Below, piece after piece: positions 24,068-32,516 of a stretch of 64,000 bases of DNA; the first letter of the stretch is position 1; each line of letters starts with the position of its first letter. Position numbers and translations under genes: made by a program. The notes under the pieces were generated by a model. The model saw only the letters and a list, made by a program, of their open reading frames with translations, was not told the origin of the DNA and searched no databases. This DNA comes from a virus. The stretch spans positions 20,373 through 84,372 of the IMG/VR virus record IMGVR_UViG_3300012984_000568, one strand, 5' to 3'.

Positions 24068-24853
24068 ATGTTCAGAGGGCTGTGCGCGTTGGGGCTGGTG
24101 GCGCTTGGATGCGGTGGGACAGCGGCTGAACCGCCTGAGCACGGGTTGCTGGCGGCACAGGCAGGGTCACCAAGCGATGCGCGCGGTGGCTCTGGGTCGG
24201 GGAGCATTGGCGGCTCTGCGCCGACTGCGCAGGGCGGAAGAGGCGGCAGCACGGCGCCCAAGGGCGGCGCCGGCGGTAGGTTGAGCATCGAAGACCGAGG
24301 CGGTGAGTCGAGTGGCGGCAGCGCCGGACGAGCGAGCAGCGGTGGTCAGGGCGGAGACCCGGTCGAAGCAGGCGGTTCCGCGCCGGCGGTGGCAGGCTCG
24401 TCTAGCGGTGGTCAGGCAATCGTCGACAGCGGCGGATCGGCGTGGGGCGGCAGCTCTGCTGGTGGCTCGTGGGCTGGCAACGGCGGTGCCGCCAGCACCG
24501 GCGGCGGCGGGGCGGGTGGCTCCGTCGATAGCGGATCGGGAGGTGCGAGTGCGGGTTCAGGCGGTAGCGCACCGTGCGTTTGCTCGAGCGGCGAGTGTTG
24601 CGATGGGTGCCAGTTCCGACCCTATTCCTATTTCCTGGGGGAGTTCCCGTCTACCACTCGCTGCTCCTCGGCGACTTGGCTCGAGACAGGATACCGAAAC
24701 AAGTTCTGCACCGGTGCGTCAGCTACCGACGTTCGCTGGAGTCCAACGCCTTGGTTCGTAGATAAGAATTGTGACGATGGTACCAGTACCGGCATGGTCT
24801 GCGCCGCAGTCGGCACCGGAAGCCTTGCCGCTCAATGCGTGCCGAAACCTTAA
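24068..24853 (+). CDS. Gly/Ser-rich lipoprotein, antisense cargo (moron) gene
   Basis: The only plus-strand gene inside the late region. MFRGLCALGLVALGC gives a short signal peptide and lipobox with lipidated Cys15. Residues ~30-170 are low-complexity Gly/Ser/Ala (GGSAGRASSGGQGG type), then a C-terminal ~90-residue Cys-rich domain (CVCSSGECCDGCQF ... MVCAAVGTG). This architecture is common among myxobacterial surface lipoproteins. It probably has its own promoter in 24000-24067 and is expressed in the lysogen, perhaps altering the cell surface or excluding related phages. Convergent stops share TTAA with the next gene. Confidence 0.75.
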   Translation: MFRGLCALGLVALGCGGTAAEPPEHGLLAAQAGSPSDARGGSGSGSIGGSAPTAQGGRGGSTAPKGGAGGRLSIEDRGGESSGGSAGRASSGGQGGDPVEAGGSAPAVAGSSSGGQAIVDSGGSAWGGSSAGGSWAGNGGAASTGGGGAGGSVDSGSGGASAGSGGSAPCVCSSGECCDGCQFRPYSYFLGEFPSTTRCSSATWLETGYRNKFCTGASATDVRWSPTPWFVDKNCDDGTSTGMVCAAVGTGSLAAQCVPKP

Positions 24854-26073
24854 GCGCGCACCGACAGAGCAATTTCAGTTTGCGCACCAGTGGCATGCGC
24901 GACGACGAATCTCCCGTCCGCCACCACGATTCGATTCCAACCCGCCGTTGCGACGCGGTGATTGCCGACCGCAACCGTTGACCAACTCGCGCCCTTGTTC
25001 GTCGAGTAAGCGATTCCGCCAAAGCTGGCGCTCTGGGTCACCATCACCCAGAGTGGACCGATTACCGCGAGGTCATTCGCTGCTGGCGGGCCAGGCGTAA
25101 GCGTCCAGGTCAAGCCGTCTGGCGATGTCGAATAGCCGAGGCCGTTTCCGATCGCCATCCACAGTCCATCGTACGAGCTGTAGGCAACGCCAACCCAAAG
25201 GCCTGAGCCTCCGAGTGCTCTTTCTGTCCAGTTGATGCCGTCAGGTGACGTGAGGCACTTGCTGTAGGAACCGAGCGGGAGGATCACAAAGAGTGACCCG
25301 TTCCACACGATTCGCCGCGCGCCACCGCAGCCAGAGACCCACGCGCCTGGCGTAGTGCGCACTGTCCAGCTGCCAGCAAGCCCAGTCGGCGACGTATAGA
25401 TCACCCCAGCATCGCCAGCGAGAACCCACAGGCTGAGGCTCTCTGCCCAGCAAGCGACGGCGTGCGCCGGCACCGTCGCAGAGAGAGGGCCCCAGGCGAG
25501 ACCGTCTACCGACGTGTAGTATCCGGTCGGCGCAGCCCAGGTCATCAGGAAGCCCGGCGCGCCGTTGATTTTTCCGTATGCAACGCACTGATACGCCGCG
25601 TTGTTCAGCCCCGAGTGATCCCACTCGGTGCCATCCTCTGACGACCAAGGGCGGAACCCAGAAGTATTGCTCGGAGAGATGACCACGTAGCGTCCGCCGA
25701 GACTGACTCCGAGCGTTGGTGCCCACGCGATGTCCACCGGTCCGTCAGGCGTAACTAAATCGCCAGCGTCGTGGAAGCTTCCGCGCTCAGGCCAATTGAT
25801 AGCTTGTTTCTTTTGAATTTCGCGGCGACAGGCATCTCGAAGGGCATCGAGATATTGCGACGCGCCGACCTTGTCGGGCGTGTTCGTCGGAGTGATGCGC
25901 GCGGCATCGAGTAGCGCCTGCTCGAAGCCGAGGAAGTCGTTGACGAGGTCCTGCTCCCAGGGTGTACCCGTGCCGTCGTTGACGACTACAATGTTCTGCG
26001 CCTTGCCATTGGGATAGCCAGGATCGAGCGTCGATACCTGCCCTGGATAGCGAGTCTTTGGATCGAGTGCCAT
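24850..26073 (-). CDS. Beta-propeller-type tail adhesin (407 aa)
   Basis: Start chosen at ATG 26073 after the baseplate J stop; the longer frame runs into that gene. Residues ~1-100 (MALDPKTRYPGQ ... KVGASQYLDALRDACRREIQKK) have the fibre-attachment style seen in phages: 'DxKxRYPGQV' and 'TPDKVxASQYL'. From ~120 on there are repeated propeller strands (GFRPWSSEDGTEWDHS, GYYTSVDGLAWGP, KCLTSPDGINWTE, GLGYSTSPDGLTWT, GIAYSTNKGASWS) with S/T-x-D-G-x-x-W Asp-box motifs. Likely receptor-binding. Confidence 0.65.
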   Translation of the reverse strand: MALDPKTRYPGQVSTLDPGYPNGKAQNIVVVNDGTGTPWEQDLVNDFLGFEQALLDAARITPTNTPDKVGASQYLDALRDACRREIQKKQAINWPERGSFHDAGDLVTPDGPVDIAWAPTLGVSLGGRYVVISPSNTSGFRPWSSEDGTEWDHSGLNNAAYQCVAYGKINGAPGFLMTWAAPTGYYTSVDGLAWGPLSATVPAHAVACWAESLSLWVLAGDAGVIYTSPTGLAGSWTVRTTPGAWVSGCGGARRIVWNGSLFVILPLGSYSKCLTSPDGINWTERALGGSGLWVGVAYSSYDGLWMAIGNGLGYSTSPDGLTWTLTPGPPAANDLAVIGPLWVMVTQSASFGGIAYSTNKGASWSTVAVGNHRVATAGWNRIVVADGRFVVAHATGAQTEIALSVRA

Positions 26074-26089
26074 GCTGTTTCGCGCTCGC

Positions 26090-27274
26090 TCAGGCGTAGT
26101 TGATATGGTCCAGTTTGGCTTTTTGCCCTGGGCCAAGAGTGAATGCCGGACCAGGCGAAGCGGTAACCTTCGTCACGCTCGCGCCGTTGGCATCAACGAT
26201 CGTTTGCACGACGCCACCAATGGCAGAATCGGTGACGCGGTCTCGGCGTGGCAACGTCGACAACCCTTCGATGTACGGCTCTCGGGTGCGCAAGAACTCG
26301 TCTACGCCAGCCTTCAAAGCTTCCCGCGTTGCTTGCACATCAGGGTCGAATCCAGCAACGGTGACGAGAACTGCTGTTCGAGTGATCGGGTAAACGTTGA
26401 TCGCGGCGCCTACGGGCCGGCGGCTAGCAAGCCCAGAGCTGTCGATAAACTGGAGCGCGTTGAAAACCGCCGTGATCTGCGCTGGCGTGGCAATGCCATC
26501 CGCGCTCCCCGAACTCGCCTGGTCCGCCTCGACGTAGATGTCGACTTCGCCCGGGCGTGGGCTGGCGTACGGATAGACGTTGATGATCCCCGGAACTTCG
26601 AGCGCCCAGTCAACGTAGTCGGCGTAGCAGCCGCCCTGGGGCTTGCCCTGAGTTTTGGTAAGCAGGCGCGCGCGGTAAGCGTCGGTGGTTTCGGCATCTG
26701 TGCCTGCGACTTCCTGACCAACAACCGTTGCCTTGCTGACGACGTTTGGCGGCGGGTTGGCGAACTCGAGCACATCGCCGTTCTGCCGGTTTCCAATGCT
26801 GCCTGACCCGTCGCCGCCGGATTGGTCCGAAACGGCGCGCACGTTCACGGTAACCGTCGAAGCGTCGAGCGCCACTTCAGCTACGGTCTCATAAATGATG
26901 TTGGCTGCCGGAAAGAGCAGTGCGGTGCCGCTCGCCAACTTGCCGGTCTGGACCGTGACCGTGACGCTGATCTTGTGCTGCGCCTGTATCGCTGGCTCGG
27001 GGTCACCGATGCCACTGCGTCGGCCGAGTTCGACGAGCGGGCGAACGATCTTGCCGTTGATCGTCGTCTCTTTGTCCGTCGCATAGGCGACGAAAAGCTG
27101 CAGGAAGATAAAGCCGCAGTATTTCCACAGAATGACGACGAGGCCGGCGAGCACCTTGGCCAGGACGTTGATGAACGCCTTGGGCAGGATTGGCACGGTC
27201 TGCTCGAGCGACGCGCCAATCTGATCGGAGATGTTGCCGCTCAGCTCCTGAGTCGATGGTGTGGGCAGGCTCAC
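26090..27274 (-). CDS. Baseplate assembly protein J (Mu gp47-like)
   Basis: 394 residues. Order of features matches baseplate J: N-terminal LPTPSTQELSGNISDQIGA, central VTVQTGKLASGTALLF and VTVNVRAVSDQSGGDGSGSIGN, DAETTDAYRARLLTKTQGKPQGGCYADYVDWALEVPGI (the usual E/D-x-x-x-R-x-R and wedge segment), and a C-terminal DFLRTREPYIEG-like helix. It forms the wedge of the contractile baseplate. Overlaps the gp46-like gene by 4 bases. Confidence 0.88.
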   Translation of the reverse strand: MSLPTPSTQELSGNISDQIGASLEQTVPILPKAFINVLAKVLAGLVVILWKYCGFIFLQLFVAYATDKETTINGKIVRPLVELGRRSGIGDPEPAIQAQHKISVTVTVQTGKLASGTALLFPAANIIYETVAEVALDASTVTVNVRAVSDQSGGDGSGSIGNRQNGDVLEFANPPPNVVSKATVVGQEVAGTDAETTDAYRARLLTKTQGKPQGGCYADYVDWALEVPGIINVYPYASPRPGEVDIYVEADQASSGSADGIATPAQITAVFNALQFIDSSGLASRRPVGAAINVYPITRTAVLVTVAGFDPDVQATREALKAGVDEFLRTREPYIEGLSTLPRRDRVTDSAIGGVVQTIVDANGASVTKVTASPGPAFTLGPGQKAKLDHINYA

Positions 27275-27699
27275 TTGGAGATTCCGGGCGGCTTGAGACT
27301 GAAGAGAGTTTTTTCGCCGTTGATGACGACGGCGATGTCGACCTGGACCTTGTCGACGCCGGGCATGGTGGCGCGCGCAGCGACCGAATCAGCGACGCTC
27401 TCTTGCATCCAAGAGAGGTCTTTGACCGCTGCGTCCTCGAAGCGAGTTAGGTTTGCCGGGATGAGCGGCAGGGTCTTCAGCGCGTGCTGCAGTTCGCTGC
27501 GATAACGCTTGTCCGGATCAGACTCGTCGAAGTTCGCCCAGAACTGCTTTGAATCGTCAGCGGAGAGTCCAGAGTCATCAGAGTTCCCTCCGAAGCAGCT
27601 CAGGTACGCGGCAACGTCGAGCCCTTCGGTAAGGGTGATTTGCCCGTTTTCCGCGATGATTTCGCCACCGTCTGGCGTCTGAAAGATCAGGACGTCCAT
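27271..27699 (-). CDS. Baseplate protein, Mu gp46-like (142 aa)
   Basis: Starts MDVLIFQTPDGGEI with a second GQITLTEGLDVAAYLSCFGG segment, the typical opening of the phage gp46 family, and a central LTRFEDAAVKDLSWMQE followed by the DIAVVINGEKTLF strand. Immediately upstream of baseplate J, as in Mu. Forms part of the wedge/hub junction. Confidence 0.75.
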   Translation of the reverse strand: MDVLIFQTPDGGEIIAENGQITLTEGLDVAAYLSCFGGNSDDSGLSADDSKQFWANFDESDPDKRYRSELQHALKTLPLIPANLTRFEDAAVKDLSWMQESVADSVAARATMPGVDKVQVDIAVVINGEKTLFSLKPPGISK

Positions 27700-27705
27700 T
27701 TCGAT

Positions 27706-28146
27706 TCAGGACCAGGGGATGACAGTGTTGGGTGGAGCGACGAGAGTGCTCAGCCCCGTTTTCATCCACGTGTTGATCAGCGAGGCGATCGCGCTCGCCG
27801 CTGCGGCTGCTGTGGGCGGCTTCGCACCGCCGAACTGCGCAGCAAAACCGACGGGGGCCGGCGGGGGCGTGGGCACGAATCCGGCCATGCCACCGCCAAC
27901 AGTCACCGCGAACGCTGCGAACGCGCTCTCCATGCCGGGGATCGCGGAGGGCGCCGCGAACGCGCCGGCGAGCGATGAGGCTAGCGCAGCACTTGCGCTG
28001 GCGACCGTCGTTGACGCCGGTACGATGCTAGCTGCCCAGCCCTGTACTGCGTCTGCCCACGACTGCGCGCACGCGGCGTAGCCGTCAGGCGGACTCTCGA
28101 AAGTCGACTGTAGCCCGCTCGAGAGAGCGGAAAGATTGAGGGGCAT
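27706..28146 (-). CDS. Ala/Pro-rich baseplate-region protein (146 aa)
   Basis: Low-complexity Ala/Ser/Gly/Pro-rich protein (AGFVPTPPPAPVGFAAQ) with helical ends, located between the spike and gp46-like genes with TGATG-style coupling to the spike gene. Proteins of this composition occur at this place in other Mu-tail phages and are probably minor baseplate components; I know no function. Confidence 0.5.
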   Translation of the reverse strand: MPLNLSALSSGLQSTFESPPDGYAACAQSWADAVQGWAASIVPASTTVASASAALASSLAGAFAAPSAIPGMESAFAAFAVTVGGGMAGFVPTPPPAPVGFAAQFGGAKPPTAAAAASAIASLINTWMKTGLSTLVAPPNTVIPWS

Positions 28147-28691
28147 CAGGTGCCCGGGGTGGGCTTGTCCGTGGGACCGACGCCCGTCGGGTGCAGATGC
28201 GTCGAGAGCGAAACACTCGCGCCGCCCGTCATCGCAGTGACTTCACCCGGGGCTTTGATGCTGCCGTCCTTGTCGATGACGACTCCGTTGATGATCACTT
28301 TGCCGCCGCTCACTGCCGTGGAAAGTTCGATGTCGGCGCCGTCCTTGAGTGCCGAGATCGCAATCTTGCCTGGGCCCTTCAGCCATATCTCGCAGACGAC
28401 AGAGCCGTCGGCGGGGTCGCGCGCGTAGATGCGTTTCTCGCCCGGCAGCGCTTTCCCCTTCGTCTTGGTGTTGGCATAGCCAGCGGAGCGCAGCGCGCCT
28501 TGCCCGGTCGAGTCAGCGGCGCCAGCGAAGTCGTCGGGCAACGGCAGAGAATCATCGCCGGCGTCCGCGACGTGCTCGAGCGTGAGCAGCTCGCCGCCGC
28601 CGGCGTCGACCGTAACCTCGACGAGCTCGCGGCCGTCATCTTTGGTTACTCGCTCGCTCGATTGAACGACGCCCGTTCGCGCATGCGCCAT
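28146..28691 (-). CDS. Baseplate spike protein, gpV/Mu gp45-like (181 aa)
   Basis: N-terminal OB-like part, then a beta-helix-like stretch (DGADIELSTAVSGGKVIINGVVIDKDGSIKAPGEV) and a C-terminal HLHPTGVGPTDKP tip. The HxH and Pro-rich end are typical of spike tips that bind metal and pierce the membrane. Located directly after the gpP-like hub gene, as in Mu. Confidence 0.8.
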   Translation of the reverse strand: MAHARTGVVQSSERVTKDDGRELVEVTVDAGGGELLTLEHVADAGDDSLPLPDDFAGAADSTGQGALRSAGYANTKTKGKALPGEKRIYARDPADGSVVCEIWLKGPGKIAISALKDGADIELSTAVSGGKVIINGVVIDKDGSIKAPGEVTAMTGGASVSLSTHLHPTGVGPTDKPTPGT

Positions 28692-29797
28692 CAGTCCGCC
28701 TCATCCCAGGGCAAAACGTCCGGGGTCTCGCCGCTGAAGGCGCCAGGCAACACGAGGTTGAGCGATGCACTGAGCTTTTCCGTGCTCTGGCGCAGGGTCA
28801 CCTCGCGGATGAGCATTTCCGTTTCTCGGTAAACCATCGCACCAGGAGCGAGCAGCGTGAGGCTCGTGTTCGGGTCCCAAAGCTTCCCGTCCGGATCTCG
28901 CCAGGTGGGGAGATCGTCAATCGTGTAGCTCACAATGTTCGCGAACATTCTCCCCATCATGGCTTTCGCCGAATCGGGAGCATCCGCGCGCTCGGTGTCG
29001 TTGAACTTCTTCGATATCGGACGGTATTCGTTGATTGGCGCGCCCGAGTCGAGGCGCGTTCCGAGGTGCGGGTTCAACGCCACCGTGACGCCGCCTTTTT
29101 TGCCTTTGCACGCCGGGGCGTAGCCAGTGATTTGGCTGTAGAAGTCCTGGGGCGAGAAGTTTGCGCTCACCTTCGTCAACGGCGGGACGGCTTCGACGAA
29201 CTGCACGACCGGCGCGCCGCGTTTGATGGTGCGCCAAAACAGCACCTTCCCCGCCTCGGTATTCGTAATCACGAATCCGCGCTGCTGCGCGAGAGGGACG
29301 AGGAAGGCGTGGATCTTCTTTTCGATCTCGATGCTGACCCGATCGAACTTCGGGCCCGGGTCGCCGCGAAACTCGCAGTCCAAATCGAACGGGTCGCAGA
29401 GCTGCTGCGCGATCGCCTGCAGCGTCATCTTGGTGAACTGCGTCTTGATTGCGCCTTTCGGCCGGCGCCCCTTGTAGCCTTCGCCGGTTGGCGCGGTGCA
29501 GTCGCAGAGCATGCCGGGGAAGGCGTAGCAGGACACCGACACCGTCTTCGAATCACGGTCTATCCTCGGGTCCGGCGTCAGCATCGTCCCAGTGAACAGC
29601 GGGTCGCCGTTCAGCAGGACCTGCACAGGCTGGTACGAGAAGGGCCGGAATAGGGTGCGAAATTCCTTCCGGGATGGCTCGAACGGAGCCGAGAATCGAA
29701 TCGAATCGAACTTGTCGACCGACAGCGTGACCTCGAGATCGAGCCAGTTTGCGAACTTCTTGCCGGCGATCACCAGCTCGATTTTCTCGTCGAGCAT
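28691..29797 (-). CDS. Baseplate hub protein, Mu gpP (gp44)/P2 gpD-like
   Basis: 368 residues in the late-control D/gpP family layout: N-terminal LDEKIELVIAGKKFANWLDLEVTLSVDKFDSIRFSAPF, QPVQVLLNGDPLFTGTM, SVSCYAFPGMLCDCT, and the middle FLVPLAQQRGFVITNTEAGKVLFW. It forms the trimeric hub that carries the spike encoded next. Gene ends overlap both neighbours by one base. Confidence 0.85.
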   Translation of the reverse strand: MLDEKIELVIAGKKFANWLDLEVTLSVDKFDSIRFSAPFEPSRKEFRTLFRPFSYQPVQVLLNGDPLFTGTMLTPDPRIDRDSKTVSVSCYAFPGMLCDCTAPTGEGYKGRRPKGAIKTQFTKMTLQAIAQQLCDPFDLDCEFRGDPGPKFDRVSIEIEKKIHAFLVPLAQQRGFVITNTEAGKVLFWRTIKRGAPVVQFVEAVPPLTKVSANFSPQDFYSQITGYAPACKGKKGGVTVALNPHLGTRLDSGAPINEYRPISKKFNDTERADAPDSAKAMMGRMFANIVSYTIDDLPTWRDPDGKLWDPNTSLTLLAPGAMVYRETEMLIREVTLRQSTEKLSASLNLVLPGAFSGETPDVLPWDEAD

Positions 29798-31200
29798 CAG
29801 GCCGCAGTCGGGTAGTAGACGATGCGTTTGCTCGCCGGCAGCTCGAGCAGCTCATCACCAGTGAGGTCGTTGCTCGTGATCAGCAGGTCGAGCTTCCCGT
29901 CCTTGTCGACGGTGCCGTAGAGCTCGGCGCACAAGTCGATGACGGTGCGCGGGCGGGTCAGGACCACAGCGCGCTCCGGCAGCGCCGAGAACGACGCTTG
30001 AATCAGGTAGCCAGCCGTCTTCGCCACTACGTTCTGCAGCGCGGCGTAGGCTTCGCCGGTGTCGATGGCTTGGCTGGCATCGCCGATGGGGCCGAGTGCC
30101 GCAAACCCGTCGTCCCGCCAAGCCACGAGCGCGTCCATTTGCTCGAGCACCGCAGCAGCTGTCGAGAGGATCTGCGTTCGATTGCTGAAGCCCGCCGCAA
30201 GCGCGACGGTTGGCGCCTTGATCGGCTGCGAAATCGCGGTGACCACTGACCCCGCGACGGCGTTCATCGAGAAGAGGCTCGCGATGTGGAAGTCGTTGGC
30301 TACTTCCGCTTGATGCCCCGCGAGAACTGACGCCGAACTGAGCGCTTTCGCTGGACTGCCTGCGCTGGAGCCGAAGATCTCCGTGGCGAGCCGCGCATAC
30401 GCGTCCAAGCGCGAGGCGATGCCAGCGAGCGCCCGTCCCGGCGCCTGGATCAGGTTCGAAATCTGCAGCGCAAGCGCCAGCGGGTTGCCAATGAGCACAT
30501 CCATTCCGCCGTTGACCGCGGCCAATCCTTTGCCAAAGCCGTTGCGGACATCGGCAATAGAATCGGAGATCTTTCCTAGCGCCGCCTTGACCTTCTTCAG
30601 CAATCCCTTGAGCGTGCCAATGGCCGCCTGCTTCCGCACCGTGGCGAGTAGGTTGGTGTTCGACAAGAACTGCGCGGCGACGGCAGCATTGAAAAGATCG
30701 AGCAAGCCTTCGATGTCGCCGGTACCGCTGCTCGTGTCGTCCGGGTAGATCGCGGGGATGCTGGTCCAAAACGTCACCGTGACGACGCTCTGATTTGAGG
30801 CCGTGACCAGCGCGTCGTTTCGCTCGACGGTACCAAACGGCAGGGCCGCGATCGTGCCGTAGAGAGGGTGCTCGAGCCGCCCAATCCCTGGCTCCATCAG
30901 CGCCGCTTCGAAGCCGCCGGCGAGCAGGTCGCAGTTCTTCCCGCCGAAGAAACAGACCATTGGATACTTGCGCGAGCTATACCCAGTCTGCTGCACATAA
31001 GAATCGCTGACGCCGGGAAAGTCGAAGGCTGTGCCGCGGACGTCGAAGCTGCGCCCGACGTCGGTGTACGCAAACGGCACACGCGTACCGGTGACGGGTG
31101 ACGTGTATGCCGCTTCCTTGAGCCGATCGCGCCAGCTGCTTTGACCACCGAAGCCAATCAGCTTCGAGGCGACACTCGATACGGGTCCGAGGTCGGGCAT
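29797..31200 (-). CDS. DNA-circularisation/tail protein, Mu gpN (gp43)-like
   Basis: 467 residues. N-terminus WRDRLKEAAYTSPVTGTRVPFAYTDVGRSFDVRGTAFDFPGV is the DNA_circ_N domain signature, followed by CFFGGKNCDLLAGGFEAALMEPGIGRLEHPLYG. The rest is helical and variable. In Mu-type tails it sits between tape measure and hub and builds the baseplate. Despite the family name, no DNA activity need be assumed. Confidence 0.85.
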   Translation of the reverse strand: MPDLGPVSSVASKLIGFGGQSSWRDRLKEAAYTSPVTGTRVPFAYTDVGRSFDVRGTAFDFPGVSDSYVQQTGYSSRKYPMVCFFGGKNCDLLAGGFEAALMEPGIGRLEHPLYGTIAALPFGTVERNDALVTASNQSVVTVTFWTSIPAIYPDDTSSGTGDIEGLLDLFNAAVAAQFLSNTNLLATVRKQAAIGTLKGLLKKVKAALGKISDSIADVRNGFGKGLAAVNGGMDVLIGNPLALALQISNLIQAPGRALAGIASRLDAYARLATEIFGSSAGSPAKALSSASVLAGHQAEVANDFHIASLFSMNAVAGSVVTAISQPIKAPTVALAAGFSNRTQILSTAAAVLEQMDALVAWRDDGFAALGPIGDASQAIDTGEAYAALQNVVAKTAGYLIQASFSALPERAVVLTRPRTVIDLCAELYGTVDKDGKLDLLITSNDLTGDELLELPASKRIVYYPTAA

Positions 31201-32429
31201 CAGAAAGCACCGCTGGGCGTGAGGTTGAGGCTCACGCCGCCCTTGGACTGGCTCACAACGCGTGCGGCCGATCCGCCCTCGGCGCGCACGGCGATCTCGC
31301 CGTTGAATTGACCGGAGCCAGCCGCGCGCTCGGCTGGCGTGACCACTTGCGGCCCACTGCCTTCGCTGGGCGACGCACCTTGTTCACCACCGCCAAGCGC
31401 GCCTTCCGTGACTCCGTGACCAACACCTTGCACGAACTTGATTGCGCGCTCGATGCCGGAAACGATGGCCTCGACTTTGCCGATCACCCACCCCAATGCA
31501 GTTTCGAACGCATTAGAGATTGTGCTCCACAGCCCAGCAAAGAACGTGGACAGTGGTGTCCAGATGGCGACGAACACGCCATAAAGATCCTTTGCCGTCT
31601 GTACGATCCCGCCCCACCAGAACGAGAATACCGTCTTCACGCCTTGCCAGAGCGCGCTGTAAAACGCCGACAACGGCCCCCAGATCGCCTTGATATCCTC
31701 GATATAGACGTTGGCGACCGCGACGATTGCGTCCCATGCGAGTGAGAACGCCGTTCCGACGACACCCCACAACCAAGTGAAAAAAGCGACAATCGGCTCC
31801 CACATCGGCCTGAACAGATTGACGACGAAGCGCATGACCGTGCTCAGCGCATAAAGCTCGAGCGTCCAAATGCCGACGATGAAGTCGACTACGCCACGCA
31901 CGGTCGACTTGAGGCCGTCCCAGAAGGCGCTGAAGAACGACGCGACCGGTCTCCAAACACTCAGGAAGGCATCCGAAACCTTGTGCCAGAGGTTCGAGAA
32001 CCAGGCACCGACCGCCGCGGCGCCTTCCTTGATCGTCGTCCAGAGACGAGAGAAGAACGCCGAGATCTCGGGCCAGTATGCGACGATCAGCGCGATCGCG
32101 GCGACGATGGCTAGGGCGAGCGCGACGTAGGGATTGCTCGCGACGAAGTTGGCGATGTTGATCGCGGCGTTCGCCGTCTTGACGGCCGCCGAGAACGCCA
32201 TGAAGACCGCGATGATCTTCAGAATGCGCATTCCCCACGTCACGATCTTCGGCATGTTGTCGGCAATGCTCTTGATGAAGTCGCTGACCCGAGTGACGAT
32301 CAGTTCCTGATTCGCCTGGATCCACGCGTTCACCTGGTCGATGACTTGCCGAAGCGCGCCGCTCTTCAGCTGGAAGAGCTTCACTTCGAGCACTTCAATC
32401 GTAGAGAGCAGCAGTTTCCAGCTGCCCAT
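31200..32429 (-). CDS. Tail tape measure protein, C-terminal part downstream of an in-frame TAG
   Basis: Same frame as 32517-33479, from which it is separated only by a TAG codon at 32517-32519 and a normal-looking linker (SGEFDKLLESLKNTG...). Reading through would give one 2280-base, ~759-residue tape measure. This half has the membrane-like central region of tape measures (IAVFMAFSAAVKTANA, YVALALAIVAAIALIVAYWPEISAFF) and many Trp/Phe-rich repeats (FFSAFWDGLKS, FFTWLWGVVGT, FYSALWQGVKT, FFAGLWSTISN). ATG 32429 is the first possible restart. It has no obvious ribosome-binding site. Confidence 0.75.
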   Translation of the reverse strand: MGSWKLLLSTIEVLEVKLFQLKSGALRQVIDQVNAWIQANQELIVTRVSDFIKSIADNMPKIVTWGMRILKIIAVFMAFSAAVKTANAAINIANFVASNPYVALALAIVAAIALIVAYWPEISAFFSRLWTTIKEGAAAVGAWFSNLWHKVSDAFLSVWRPVASFFSAFWDGLKSTVRGVVDFIVGIWTLELYALSTVMRFVVNLFRPMWEPIVAFFTWLWGVVGTAFSLAWDAIVAVANVYIEDIKAIWGPLSAFYSALWQGVKTVFSFWWGGIVQTAKDLYGVFVAIWTPLSTFFAGLWSTISNAFETALGWVIGKVEAIVSGIERAIKFVQGVGHGVTEGALGGGEQGASPSEGSGPQVVTPAERAAGSGQFNGEIAVRAEGGSAARVVSQSKGGVSLNLTPSGAF

Positions 32430-32516
32430 CGTGGTGTCGAGGCGGATCTGTGCGACCTTTTCGGCGTAATTGCCGGTGTTCTTGAGGCTCTCGAGCAGCT
32501 TGTCGAACTCCCCGGA

